Source: Bidens hawaiensis (Eukaryota; Streptophyta; Magnoliopsida; Asterales; Asteraceae). Taken from it: 64,000 nucleotides of DNA. The position numbers and the translations under genes were made by a program. Shown here one piece after another: positions 46,041 through 57,143 of the stretch. Location: NCBI GenBank assembly GCA_021521415.1, contig JAIQDT010000233.1:930001-994000 (forward strand), written 5' to 3'. The notes beneath the pieces are model-generated. The model made no database searches and had not been told where the DNA came from. It was given only the letters and a program-made list of their open reading frames with translations. Within the stretch, counting starts at the first letter, position 1. Each line of letters starts with the position of its first letter.

Positions 46041-46076
46041 TAATTTCGGGACGAAATTTCCTAAAGTAGGGGATAC
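46041..46076 (+). promoter_or_regulatory. Near-palindrome and polypurine tract of element B
   Basis: aatttcgggacgaaatttc (46042-46060) is followed by aaagtaggggata and the LTR start at 46077. Layout and sequence match those of element G. Confidence 0.75.
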
Positions 46077-46317
46077 TGTGAACTTCGTCAATTTCGGGTC
46101 ACTTTTCTATGTAAACCGGACCCGTTTGTAACCTGAACATTTCAAATATATAAAATATTGGATTTTGTCATTTAAATTATATAAAATATATAAAATATTG
46201 GATTTTTATATTTATTTTATTATGCATTGTTTGACCATTTAAACATACCCATTTTCATGCAAATCATAAAAGAACCTTTATACCCAACCCTTGACTCTTT
46301 CCCTATATAAACAAGCT
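46077..46317 (+). repeat. Right LTR of element B, first part
   Basis: It begins TGTGAACTTCG and includes the TATA box (46304-46311). It is broken by element F after AAGCT (46313-46317). Confidence 0.87.
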
Positions 46318-46920
46318 TGACGTGAGGTCGAAGACTCACCACAAAATAAACCGATTACAACTAGTTAGATAGCGGTAAGCGAGTGTCGAACACAGAGAGT
46401 TTGTGGAAAATTTGTTACTAAGTAGCTATGAAATTTATCTATATTAGACTAAGTGCAAAAAGTAAATTCAAGTATTTGGTTTGTTGATTTTTATTAACGA
46501 AAAGAACTGAAAGAAAATAAACGAGTTTTAAACATTATAAGAAACAATGCTCTCTCCCGATTTCAGGTTTTCAATATTGATAATGTTAACGTTTACTTTT
46601 GGGATGAACTACATAGACATAGTTCATGAAAGTGTGTTTGATTGTGATAAAAGAGGACTAAGTACTTGGGTTGTAAAATAATCAGTTTGATATAGTTAAC
46701 CCTAATTCTCTTCTAATAAATCTCGATTGCCTTATGGCACCAAGAACGGATAGTCAAGAACACGAATTTATACTATACTAACAATTACAAAGCAAACTCG
46801 CAATCACCATAGCTAAACAATCAAAGATCAAATTACTATCCCAAAAATAACATAAACGATTCACAAATAGTCAATTGAAACCTTACAATTCGGGAGAGAA
46901 CATAAAGAGTACTAGCCACT

Positions 46921-48701
46921 TGATGTGCGTGTGATATATATATTTTTATTAAAGATTTTTCACACTTTGTCGGGTTTTAAAAATAAATTTTCACTTAAAC
47001 TTAATAAAACACACACAAATGGCAAGTGTACCAATCGTGTAAGTAATATAGTTGCGGTAAGAACTGAGTATCAATCCGTGGACACGTAAATTTCAATACT
47101 AAATCTTTGCATTTTAAAATAACCGTAAGAAATATCTTAAAAGTTTTAGTTTTTTTTAGAAGTGATTTTTAAAGTGACTTATAACAAAAATACAAAGCAA
47201 GCAAAAATATGATAATGGAAAGATTCAAGATTTAAAAGCTATCACCTTAACTTTAGAATCCACTTGACTTCTTATGATAACTATTCCTTTGATTTTTTGG
47301 AAAACTAGTATGAATTATACAAACTAATCACCTCAAATCATAATTGTAAGTGAACCTTTATGTTGAAATTTAAGGATATAGATTATCATTTAATTACGAA
47401 ACTCAAATCTAACAACCGTTTGGAAAGATTACATGAAAAACACCTAATCCAACTAGGGTTGATTAAATTAGACAAAGTTCAAGTATTCCTTCAATTTATG
47501 AATTTTCAACCCAAGTGTAATATCAAAATAGTTGTGTTAACAAAATACTTATAATATTACTTAATAAGAATATCAATTCATAACAAATGTTCAATCTTTT
47601 CAAATCTAAACATGAGGATATGTGTTTAACCAATTTTCATGTTAATATTCAAGAATTATTTTAACTATTTCTAGATTAAAAGTTATAAAGTTGCAAGAAC
47701 AACATTTATAAATAAATGATAAAATCAAGAGTCTTTCAACATAACAAGATATACCATTTATAATTCTTGTATATTAATTTCAATTGTTTAAACACAATAT
47801 TTCATCAAAGGATAACCAAGAATTAGTCATTATTTCAACATAAAATTACCACATATTATTTCAAACCATCAAAAGTTATCAAGTTTCATCATAAGTTAAG
47901 GTGATATGAAGAGTTTAGCTCATGATAATAATGAAATATACATCAAAATAAAAGAACAAAGCATTCATAATTAACTTTAATATAATCTAACCCAAGAACC
48001 AAGCAAGATGATTATGTGAATGCTAGAACTCCTTCTTGATGTTGTATGGATCTTCAAGAGCTTCTTCTTGCCTTCAATCTTCTGGAAATATGGTGATAAG
48101 GGAGTGTTTTTGTGTGTGTAATTCGGTGTGTGTAGAAGAGAACACAAAAGGCCAATTTATAGGCAAACTGCTGCAGGAGGCACATGGTATGCCAAATTCG
48201 GCACAGCCCATGCTGGTCCCCAAATCTCTGACAGAATATCTCTGTACTTGAAGCATGTGCACACATTTGACCATCGGTTGTGCCAATTCAAGCATGGGCT
48301 GTGTGAACCCTCATTGGCCGACAACTGTCCTATTTTGCTTCCATCATGTTAGGCATCTGGCTGTGCCAAAGTGGGCACATGGCTGTGCTTGACCTTGCTA
48401 GATGACAAATTATACTTTTCTATTTGTTATAGTAGACATCAGGTTGTGCTTGAATGAGCACATGGCTGTGCCTGACTTTGCATTGGGCTGTGTCTTCCTG
48501 GGCATGGGGCATGCTTAGCGCTGGAAGTGAATATTATCGCCATTTCTTCTAGAAAATTGCCCGTTTCTCTTTTATTAGCTCGTTTATCCCTGAAAATTCA
48601 AATTAAACAAGTTAAGTATCATTTCCAACTAAAATTCCCAAGAAATATCATATATTGGAGCGTATTTGACGTATAAAAGATGTATAATTTTGTGTACATC
48701 A
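46921..48701 (-). mobile_element. Solo LTR H, 1781 bp, within the LTR of element F
   Basis: It begins TGATGTGCG and ends TACATCA, flanked by CCACT (46916-46920, 48702-48706). The right LTR of F gives the empty site with one CCACT. There is no internal region. The block near gcaagtgtaccaatcg (47022-47040) followed by gagtatcaatccgtgg corresponds to the U5-end block of Athila/Tat LTRs on the minus strand, so H is probably a minus-strand Athila- or Tat-type LTR. Part of it (48240-48510) repeats the motif ggctgtgc with spacers. The 64-codon plus-strand frame at 47360-47554 and the frames near 48036-48352 are not recognised. Confidence 0.88.
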
Positions 48702-48895
48702 CCACTCATCATTCGGCTCATCATAGCATCAATTAAAGTATGTAGATGAATCCAAAATACCAATTCAATGATTACAATCACCAAAATAAAGTACTTGCAC
48801 TCCCAAAATCGTCCTCAAGATGCTCTCAATAGAAGATAGGTGAAAAGACAGCCTAAAAACTAATTAAAAACAAAAGAAATCGGGCAGTTACGACC

Positions 48896-49080
48896 CGAAC
48901 CGCGGCCCACGGGTGGGTCACGGTGTTGTTTTAGAAATACTGGACCGTGGCCCACGGTTCACACCGTGGACCACGATGATACCCACGGTGACCACAGAGG
49001 CCACGATACAGTGGCCTTTGTTCCTGTTGTTCATTTGGACCGTGGCCCATGGTCTAGACCGTGTGCCACGGTGGACTTCA
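48896..49080. repeat. Palindrome cluster (ACCGTGG/CCACGGT), left LTR of element F
   Basis: Repeated accgtgg and ccacggt words, often forming 15-base palindromes such as accgtggcccacggt, with gc-rich spacers. The same cluster is in the right LTR (60314-60505). Confidence 0.9.
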
Positions 49081-49294
49081 GCCACGAAACTCTATTTTCC
49101 ACTTGTTTTTATCTTCTTAACTCGTCGGTTCCTTTGGTTTCTTCGGGATGCATCATAATAGCTCCGAAACCTCCTTTTAACCTACAATTCACCGCAAACA
49201 CAGTAGTTAACTAATTCCAAAAGATTACCCGATTAAATACATGATTAGTAATGACTTTAAATCACTTAAGGGTTGTCCAATGGACCACCCGTCA

Positions 49295-50744
49295 CATTCC
49301 TACACTTAATCGTTGCTTTCCCCCAATCAACATCTCAACACAACTTTTTATTATTTTCAACTCATAGCCACCGATCTTACCACAAATCTGGTTCAGTTAC
49401 GGTCCCAAGTCATACCCTATTCCCTTATTTCTATCGGTTACACTAGTCCACTGGATGTTCCATTTAAACCATAGATTTCTAACCAAAACTACCATGCTTT
49501 CGGTTTTTACCCATACATAACACACATTTATACATATAACCAATTCTCCTCACATACGCTTGTGCAATCATCAAATCTCCACCTATGTAAATGCTTTAAC
49601 ACAAATGCAAATCAAGAGGGCTTAACACGGGTTGTAACGGGGCTATGTGTAAGGATATAGAAGGGAATATTGAAAGTAGCTCAAACGATTCGATCCGACT
49701 TATTACAAACAGACTAAGTAAACAATGAAATGAACAACTATATACATCACTAACATCATTTTTTCATTTTTTTACTATATAATACTTGAACATTGCATAT
49801 TTGAACATTGCAACTTTAATACAAACTTTTTCTGTCACCTTTTTTGTCACCTTTTTTTTGTAAGCATGATAACATAATGCTTAATACATCTTATTGACAA
49901 ATACTAAAACAATTACATAGAAACCTATTAAGTCGAATCGTTTTGCAATATAACACCGGGGTTGATTAAATGAAATAATAATAGGCTCGTAAATGTTTTC
50001 TAAGGGAACCAACCCCCAGCCCCTCTCATTATCCACGCTCATATATGTAATGTATGAGGCCCAACCCCCAAAACCCACACTCGCACTCATCCAGACGAGG
50101 CTTAACCTAAGTGCCTCTATCACTTTTGCATTCATGTCAAGCTAAGATCTCGAAATGCACTAATTGCACAAGTTCTATCGGAGAAATCTCAACTTTCGTT
50201 AACAATCCTTATTTTCTCGACTTGCAAGTGTAAACGACATGTTATGCAAGTTATTGCACCGAAAGCATGCTAACCTTGATTAGAATACAAAAAACCTCCT
50301 TTTTAACAACAACTAGGCAACATGTTACTTAGGGAATTGTGACCATGAAAAGGGACCAAAACCTTACCCCGCCATCTTTCCACTTTCCGGTTTCTTTAAA
50401 CACACATTTTATTTTTTTAAAAAAAATTCTGATTTTTTATGTTTTTATTTTATTTTATTTTTTTATGTTAAATGAATAATTTTCAAAACAAACGAAATTT
50501 CCACACTTGGGATACATTGTCCCCAATGTACGGTTTTAAGAAAAATGAAACCAACTACTTATTAAACACAACCTTCTTTTCAACACAACCCATAATACTT
50601 AAACATAAGTATTCCATCCTCCACCCATCCACCCAAAAACAAATAAAAACACAAATAATAACAACTATACAGAAACATACAAAACGGGGTTCACCTGGAA
50701 TCACGAGGCTCAATCAGTTGTAAGGCGGGTGTCCCGGCCCAAAA
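49295..50744 (-). other. 3' noncoding internal region of element F
   Basis: No coherent coding was found. On the minus strand, purine-rich runs lie near the LTR (about 49295-49320), including gggggaaagc, and probably include the polypurine tract. At about 50500-50530 the minus strand has cccaagtgtgga beside acattggggacaatgt, the Athila noncoding motif also seen in element C. The frames at 49881-50135 and 50472-50723 look incidental. Confidence 0.55.
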
Positions 50745-52370
50745 ATAGATGTCATGAAATCTGAGAACTGGCCAAAATTAAACGCCCCATCTCCGTCGCT
50801 GCTTTCTTCTTCTTGTGGTGGTGGTGGTGCGATTTACTGCATTAGGCTGACCACATGGAATAATGAAGAGGTGGTTCAGGATAGGATACCGAACCGTCAT
50901 ATGGAGGTAGAGTTGTGTAATCTACGATTGGTGGATCCGGTACAACCGGTTCACCTGCATGCCATTGATCATGCATCCTCCGATACCTATCATCCAAGTA
51001 TCTCATATTCATTTCATGCTCTCGCCCGTACGCATTGGCGCGGTTCCACATCTCTACCTATCGTGCATCTCTTTTTAGGCCCGCTTAGCATAGGCCCCCA
51101 TAAAGGTCTGATGGTCAAATAATGCACGCGACTCATCCGACCAATTTTCATACGTGGAAGGCCTATGCCTTTCCACCACCTCATTCATTGACCCCACATG
51201 GACCCAATTATTCCCATACGAGTCATACCCAGCCGAATAATCCCAACCCCTGTGTTGGTAACTGCTACTGCCACCCATATCCATGAAATCTGGCTCACCC
51301 ATTTCCTCTACTTGCTCAAATTCCTCATCCGCCTCAGCTTCTACATCTTCTCTTATTACTCTCCACCTCACATTATCACCCACAAGCTCATGATGTCTAT
51401 CGGTTTCGTGTAGACCCACCCCGGTAAATCCGACAACTTGAACTCTTTGAATACCTTGGTCATCCCCACCAAGTCCTCATTTATCACACCATGAAAATTT
51501 AGTAATGCCGTGATCAGTCGACAATATGGAATTAACTTCCGCTTGTTACTATCCAGGCTAATCCAAATGTTTTGCATTACTAAATATCAGAACTAAATGA
51601 GAGGCTTCCCACACATTAACGCGTACAAGATGGGAATATCACTATTCCTCACTACCGAAATGTCCCCCCGACGGGGCACCACATTGTACAGACAAATAGA
51701 CATCAACAACTTTGCCTCAACCTTCAGATCCTTTCTCTTAATCTGTTCACTCAAACCTCTACCTCCTTTAAGAACCTTTACTAGCATGTTGTGCCATTGA
51801 GGGTGTTCGTCAGGACATTCAAACAAATCTTTGGCAGAAGGGTACACATATGTATTGCTCGGCTTATTGTCAAAAAGAGCTATCTGATTGAATGTGTCAA
51901 AGGACATCACCACTTAATGTCCCCCAACCGTTCCAATTAATTTCATATCAGACCATTCTTGTGTGGAGGACATCTCAATGTGGACACCCACTCTTCAATT
52001 TCTCTATCATACAAAGTGTTACTCTTCTCATCATAACACTTAAGAGCTGCTTCCCAACCTAAGTCCTTAAATCTTTTCACTATCCCAAACGCCTCAAACC
52101 CAAGATCCGTGGCCTCTTTCTCACACATGTACCCCTCTATCCGATTTTTCAACGTGGCCATTTTATCAATAAACAACTCAGCTTGCCATTCCAAGGCGTA
52201 CTTTGACAACACCGCACCTCTCCAAGTGGGTTTTTCAGTTTGTATATGTACCCGTGCTTGCTCTTCCTGCATTCTTTGCCTCTTTGCTTGGGTAGCTCGA
52301 CCGCTAGAAGTTGATGCCTTTCCCTTTCCCTTATCCGAGGTTCCACCTATCTACACACAACAAACAACCC
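50745..52370 (-). pseudogene. Athila env-like / ORF1-type protein, broken (element F)
   Basis: Read on the minus strand: a K/R/Q-rich start (about 52360-52270), then MQEEQARVHIQTEKPTWRGA, FGIVKRFKDLGWEAALK, a new frame with LFECPDEHPQWHNMLVKVLK and LMSICLYNVVPRRGDISV, and later segments with WISLDSNKRKLIPYCRLIT and EHEMNMRYLDDRYRRMHDQW. Order and character match the env-like pseudogene of element C, though the sequences are diverged. At least three frameshifts are present. Upstream, the minus strand has tgtgtgtag just before the first coding part, a possible 3' splice site. Athila elements are thought to express this ORF from a spliced RNA. Whether it is a true envelope is unproven. Confidence 0.65.
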
Positions 52371-53564
52371 AAACAAACCAAGTTAATTCAACATAAACTT
52401 CCCCACACTTGCGTGTTACTATGGTTGTGGATAATCACTCGTTAATCAATTTACCAAAAATTTCAAGAATTTCTTTAACACAAGAATTCCGCATTATCAA
52501 TATAACAATCATATATTTCAAGCAATTATTCACTATCCACAACCATAATGTACAACCATTCTACTAATTACTCAAACAAGCAAGTGGGTCTATAGAAACA
52601 ATTATGAACACTTACAACTTCATTGAAATAGACCATCAATAATGAAAATAAATTACATACCTTGGTGTTGTAGAAGTTGAAGATGAAGAAAGCTTCAAAA
52701 TAAACCAAAACCACAAAATTTTCGGACTTAATTGTCCAAAATCGACCAGCAAAACAAGAGATTCTTTCAAATGAAATGATATAATCGAAACCCTTGTGAA
52801 ATTCTCGTCAAAATAGACTCAATAATTAGGTGAATTGGTTAGGATATGAGAAAGTTATGAAGGTTTGAAGTAGGAAGTTAGGGTTTGTAGAGATGAATTG
52901 GGAAGAAGATGGAGAGAATAGGTGAAATTGATAGTATATAATGAAGGTAGGTAACTTATGTGGTGTAGATTGATTTAAATATAATTGATTATCTTGTTTT
53001 TTAAACCAAAAACTCGGCTCCCATTCTTGTCTCGACCGGACCGTGGGCCACGGTTCGAACCATGGTCCACGATTACCTGCAATCAGCTCGTATGTTTATG
53101 GTGGACCGTGGCCCACGGTCAACACCGTGGGTCATGGTTAAGTTGTGACATTTTAAACAGAGGGCACCGTACCGTGGCTCACCCCATCACCGTGCCTTAC
53201 GGTACCTTCACCGTGGGCCACGGTCTCCACCGTGGTCCACGATTCACTTAATATATTTTCTTTATCTCAAAAATAACAAAAACCAAAAATAACAACATTG
53301 ATCAAAAACTTATTTACCAAATCAAAAATAAAAATTATTCGAACCCCCATGAAAAACCCGAGTTGCCCTCGACACGGTAAAAAAATCATAAAGACTTCCC
53401 CACACTTGATTTGGACAAATCCAAAGTGAGGAAGGTAATTTTAAAACCAAAGTTAACAAAAATCTAAACTAAATTATACAACATACCTTGTCCTCTTAAT
53501 TTGTTTCCTCATCCGGTGAGCTTAACAAGTAACTCACCTTATCCACGTCGAGCATATTGATGTC
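52371..53564. other. Noncoding region between integrase and env-like ORF of element F, with palindrome cluster
   Basis: An AT-rich spacer with no credible frame. At 53025-53255 it holds a third cluster of accgtgg/ccacggt palindromes of the same type as in the LTRs, and at 53396-53420 the minus-strand aagtgtggggaag motif. The 88-codon plus-strand frame in the cluster is a product of the repeats. Confidence 0.6.
53025..53255. repeat. Palindrome cluster (ACCGTGG/CCACGGT), internal region of element F
   Basis: Includes accgtgggccacggt, accgtggcccacggt and several imperfect versions (accatggtccacga, accgtgggtcatggt). Related to, but not a copy of, the LTR clusters. Confidence 0.9.
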
Positions 53565-54600
53565 TTATCCTTCCAAGTAAGGCTTAAGTCTTTGACCATT
53601 CACCACTTGTTTCGTTTGGTCTTTAACATCTTCTATCTCCACATCACCAAACTGACCCACTCGTGTGATGATATATGGACCCTTCCACTTGCTCTTTAAC
53701 TTACCTGGAAACAACTTCAACCTTGAATTGTATAACCACACCTTTTGACCCACTACAAAAGTCCTTTTTCTTAACTTTGCATCATGGACCTTTTTTAGTT
53801 TGTCTTTATATGCGGAAGAACATTCATATGCTTCATCTCGGATTTCCTCAATCTCATTCAACTTCAACTTTCTCAATTCACCCGCTTTCTTATAATCCAC
53901 ATTCACATTCTTGATCGCCCAAAATGCCCTATGTGCCAACTCCATTGGTAAATGGCACCCTTTCCTATTAACTAACCGATAAGGAGTTGTGATAATAGGA
54001 TTTTTGTAGGCGGTCTGATATGCCCACAATGCATCATTTAACTTAGAAGACCAATCCTTTCTATCGACCCGCACCGTCTTCATCAAAATTTCTTAAATTT
54101 GTCGGACACTTCAACTTGTCCACTTATTTGCGGGTGATAAGGAGTAGCAATCCGGTGATTCACATTGTACCATTTTAAAAGTTTCCCAAAGTTGAAATTC
54201 TTGAAATGCGACCCACCATCACTAGTAATAACCCGCGGGATACCAAACCGAGCAAAGATGTTTGATTGAACAAATCTGCAAACTACCGAATGGTCATTGG
54301 TTCTTGTTGGTACCGCTTCTACCCACTTGGACACATAATCGACCGCAACCAAAATATATAAAAATCCATTTGAGTTTGGAAACGGGCCCATGAATTCAAT
54401 GCCCCATACATAAAAAATCTCTAACACTAAAATCGGTTGCAACGGCATTTCATCCCTTTTTGTGACACTACCCATCTTTTGGCAATTCAAACAATGTCGA
54501 GCATAGTCACTTGCATCTCTGAAATGGTGGGCCAATAAAACCCGCTTTCAAGTACCCGGTACCCCTTTTCTGACCGCTAAAATGACCCCCGCATGTCGAT
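53565..54600 (-). pseudogene. Integrase of element F (Athila), broken
   Basis: On the minus strand the HHCC end reads [20 protein letters not shown], followed by the core [27 protein letters not shown] and [14 protein letters not shown]. The first catalytic aspartate appears as glutamate (GIEFMGP where the family has GIDFMGP); the second D and the final E are present. A frameshift near 54085 leads to the C-terminal part MMKTVRVDRKDWSSKLNDAL, then KVWLYNSRLKLFPGKLKSKW and GPYIITRVGQFGDVEIED, the GPY/F-like end, and a stop at 53565. No chromodomain follows, as expected for Athila. Confidence 0.82.
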
Positions 54601-54699
54601 GCATGTGCATGAGTCAAAACCTCCAACACCTCGGACTCGGGAATGCACCTCTGAATAACTTGATCTGAACCAATTTGAACAAATCAGGTTCATCCCAAA

Positions 54700-56160
54700 T
54701 ATATTGTTTCACTTGACCATGAACCGTTCCATCAAATACCGGACCGCAGTATGATCCAAGTACACCACAACTTTACTTCCCAAAATATACAACCGAAATT
54801 TATCCAAGGCGTACACCACCGCAAGTAACTCTTTTTCGGTAGTGGTGTAATTTATTGTGCCTCGGATAAAGTTTTGCTTGCATAGTATATTACCACCGGC
54901 TTTTTCTCCACTCGTTGACCCAATACCGCTCCAACCGTGATATCTCTAGCATCACACATGATTTCAAACGGGCTTGACCAATCCGGTGATTGTAGAATGG
55001 GAGCTTGTACCAACTTCTCCTTCAAGCTGCCAAAAGCTTGCAAACATTGATCAGTAAACTCAAAGGGGACATCCTTCAATAAAAGATTACATAAAGGTTT
55101 TGAAATTTCACTAAAACCTTTAATGAATCTCCTATAAAATCCGGCATGTCGCAAAAACGATCTCACCCCTTTAACATATATCGGGGGTGGTAAAGATGAA
55201 ATTACTTTTATTTTAGCTTGGTCAAATTCCATTCCCCTACTTGAAACCACATGACCCAACACAATGCCCTCTTGCACCATGAAGTGACTTTTTCTCAACT
55301 AAACACCAAGTTTGTCTCAACACATTGTTTTAAAACTTTTTCTAAATCAACGAGACCCGACTCGAATGTTGAGCCGAAAATAGAAAAATCGTCCGTAAAA
55401 ACTTCAAGTGATTCCCCGACCATATCAGAAAAGATGCTCATTATGCATCTTTGAAAAGTAGCCGGGGCATTACACAGTCCAAATGGCATTCGGCTAAAGG
55501 AAAAAGTACCACATGGACACGTGAATGTGGTCTTATGTTGGTCATCGGGATGAATTGCAATTTGATTGTAACCCGAATATCCATCCAAAAAATAATAATA
55601 TTTTTAACCCAAATGTTTTTCAACTATTTGATCAATGAATGGTAATGGAAAGTGGTCTTTTGAGGTTGCATTATTTAATTTTCTATAATCGATGCACACT
55701 CGCCACCCGGTTACTGTCGGGTGGCGATTTGTTTACCATTATCACCTTTTATTACCTGGATGCCGGCTTTCTTGGGCACTACCTGTGTCGGGCTCACCCA
55801 TACACTGTCTGAAATGGGATAAATGATCCTCGCATCCAACCACTTGATAACCTCCTTTTTCACCACTTCTCGCAAATTTGGGTTCAACCGTGTTTGAGTC
55901 TCCCTTGTGGGTTTAGCCTCCTCATCAGTAATTATTTTATACATAACAATCGAAGGACTAATACCCTTTAAATTCGCAAGCGTCCATCCAATGGCAGCCT
56001 TATGTGCTCCAACACTTTTACCAACGCCCTCTCTTGTTCTTCCTCCAGGTTAGAAGCAATGATAACCGGAAGTGTTTCATTCTCCCTTAAAAATGCACAC
56101 TTCAAGTGATTTGGGAGTTCCTTCAATTCAACCTTTGGTGGACATTCCAAAGAGGCTTTG
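54700..56160 (-). pseudogene. Reverse transcriptase and RNase H of element F (Athila), broken
   Basis: The minus strand shows the pre-RT region ELKELPNHLKCAFLRENETL (56150 frame), then KKEVIKWLDARIIYPISDSV and WVSPTQVVPKKAG. The finger/palm part follows: MDGYSGYNQIAIHPDDQHKT and FGLCNAPATFQRCIMSIF, with a metal-binding motif reading V-F-T-D-D-F-S where Athila normally has F-M-D-D; both aspartates are kept. Then FLRHAGFYRRFIKGFSEISK and RNase H with IMCDARDITVGAVLGQR and YYASKTLSEAQ. Breaks lie near 55960, 55700, 55300 and 54850. RNase H is incomplete after 54850, where the frame is lost. Confidence 0.83.
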
Positions 56161-56164
56161 TGTC

Positions 56165-57140
56165 CGAATTGATCTCCGTTGGCAAACTCTCAAATTGATG
56201 TGTCCATGGTGGCCTTCCCTCTTGCATAGCTAAGACATCCTGTTTTTGTTCTTCCATCCTCAAAGCACACACATGTACCTGTTCAGAATCATCACAAATA
56301 CAAGCTTATACACAATCTTCATCATATTCATGAGGAATACAATAGTCCACCAAATCTGCCATAAAACATTCTTAACCACTCAAAAAATTAGACACGTTAG
56401 TAAAAACATTAAGGCGCATTTTCCGATTACCAAATGCCATGTCAACAGTACAAAATCTGCAATCAATGATTGCGTGAGCAGTGTTCAAAAATGGTCGACC
56501 CAAGATAACATTTTGTTGTTGACTTGGGTCACCCGAAGAATAGTCTAACACTAAAAAGTCCACAAGATAGTAAAAATCCTCCACTCACATGAATTACATC
56601 CCGCACGATTCCACGGTGAAGTTTATGAGACAAATCCGCCAATACAACCGTGGTCTCAATACATTTCAAAGGACCAAAGTCATATTGATCATATAAACCC
56701 CCCGGGAGGATGCTTACTGCGGCCCCAAGATTTACTAACGCCCTAGACATTTGAAAATCGTCTACTTGAATATTAATTAAGGGCGTTCCCGGATCTTGAA
56801 GCTTTGGAGGAAGATCTCATTTTAAAACCGCACTTACCCGCTCAGTTATATCCACTCATTTAGGCACTTTTTGTTGCCTCTTTTGAGTTAATAGTTCTTT
56901 TAAAAACTTAGTATACGCGGGCACTTGTTTTATTGCTTAAAGTAGGGGTAAATTCACTTTTACCTGTTTAAACACTTCCCACATCTCCTCCTTTTGAGGA
57001 CCCTTTTTAACAATTACATTTTTCTTACTCTGGTCAAGCAAAGCCAAAGGAAATGGAACCGCATTTGGTTCGACTTCCTTGTTTTTATCTTTTAAATTAG
57101 AACTTTGACCCAGATTTTGTAACGGTTTTTCAAAAGTAAC
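56165..57140 (-). pseudogene. Protease region of element F (Athila), degraded
   Basis: On the minus strand MSRALVNLGAAVSILPGGLY (56750) corresponds to the Athila protease core, where the family has an L-(C/A)-D-(L/S)-G-A context; here asparagine replaces the expected aspartate before LGAA. A second frame gives FLVLDYSSGDPSQQQNVILG and RPFLNTAHAIIDCRFCTVDM (from about 56540). The stretch 56760-57140 is the linker from gag, with stops. With the catalytic aspartate changed this protease would not work. Region 56165-56370 is the linker to RT. Confidence 0.7.
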
Positions 57141-57143
57141 ATT

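Larger units (their letters stand above)
46318..49294 (-). repeat. Left (3') LTR of element F (contains solo LTR H)
   Basis: 2977 bp, of which 1781 bp are H and 5 bp its duplicated target; the rest (about 1.19 kb) matches the right LTR (1212 bp). The right copy has 17 extra bases near 59864 and other small indels. Confidence 0.9.

Noticed and set aside
48913..49214. Two overlapping 81-82 codon plus-strand frames, repeated at 60341-60642
   Set aside because: They arise from the palindrome cluster in the LTR of element F, and the copies have drifted without sign of selection.
49881..50135. 84-codon minus-strand frame in the 3' region of element F
   Set aside because: No motif, and it lies in the noncoding region past the env-like ORF; considered incidental.
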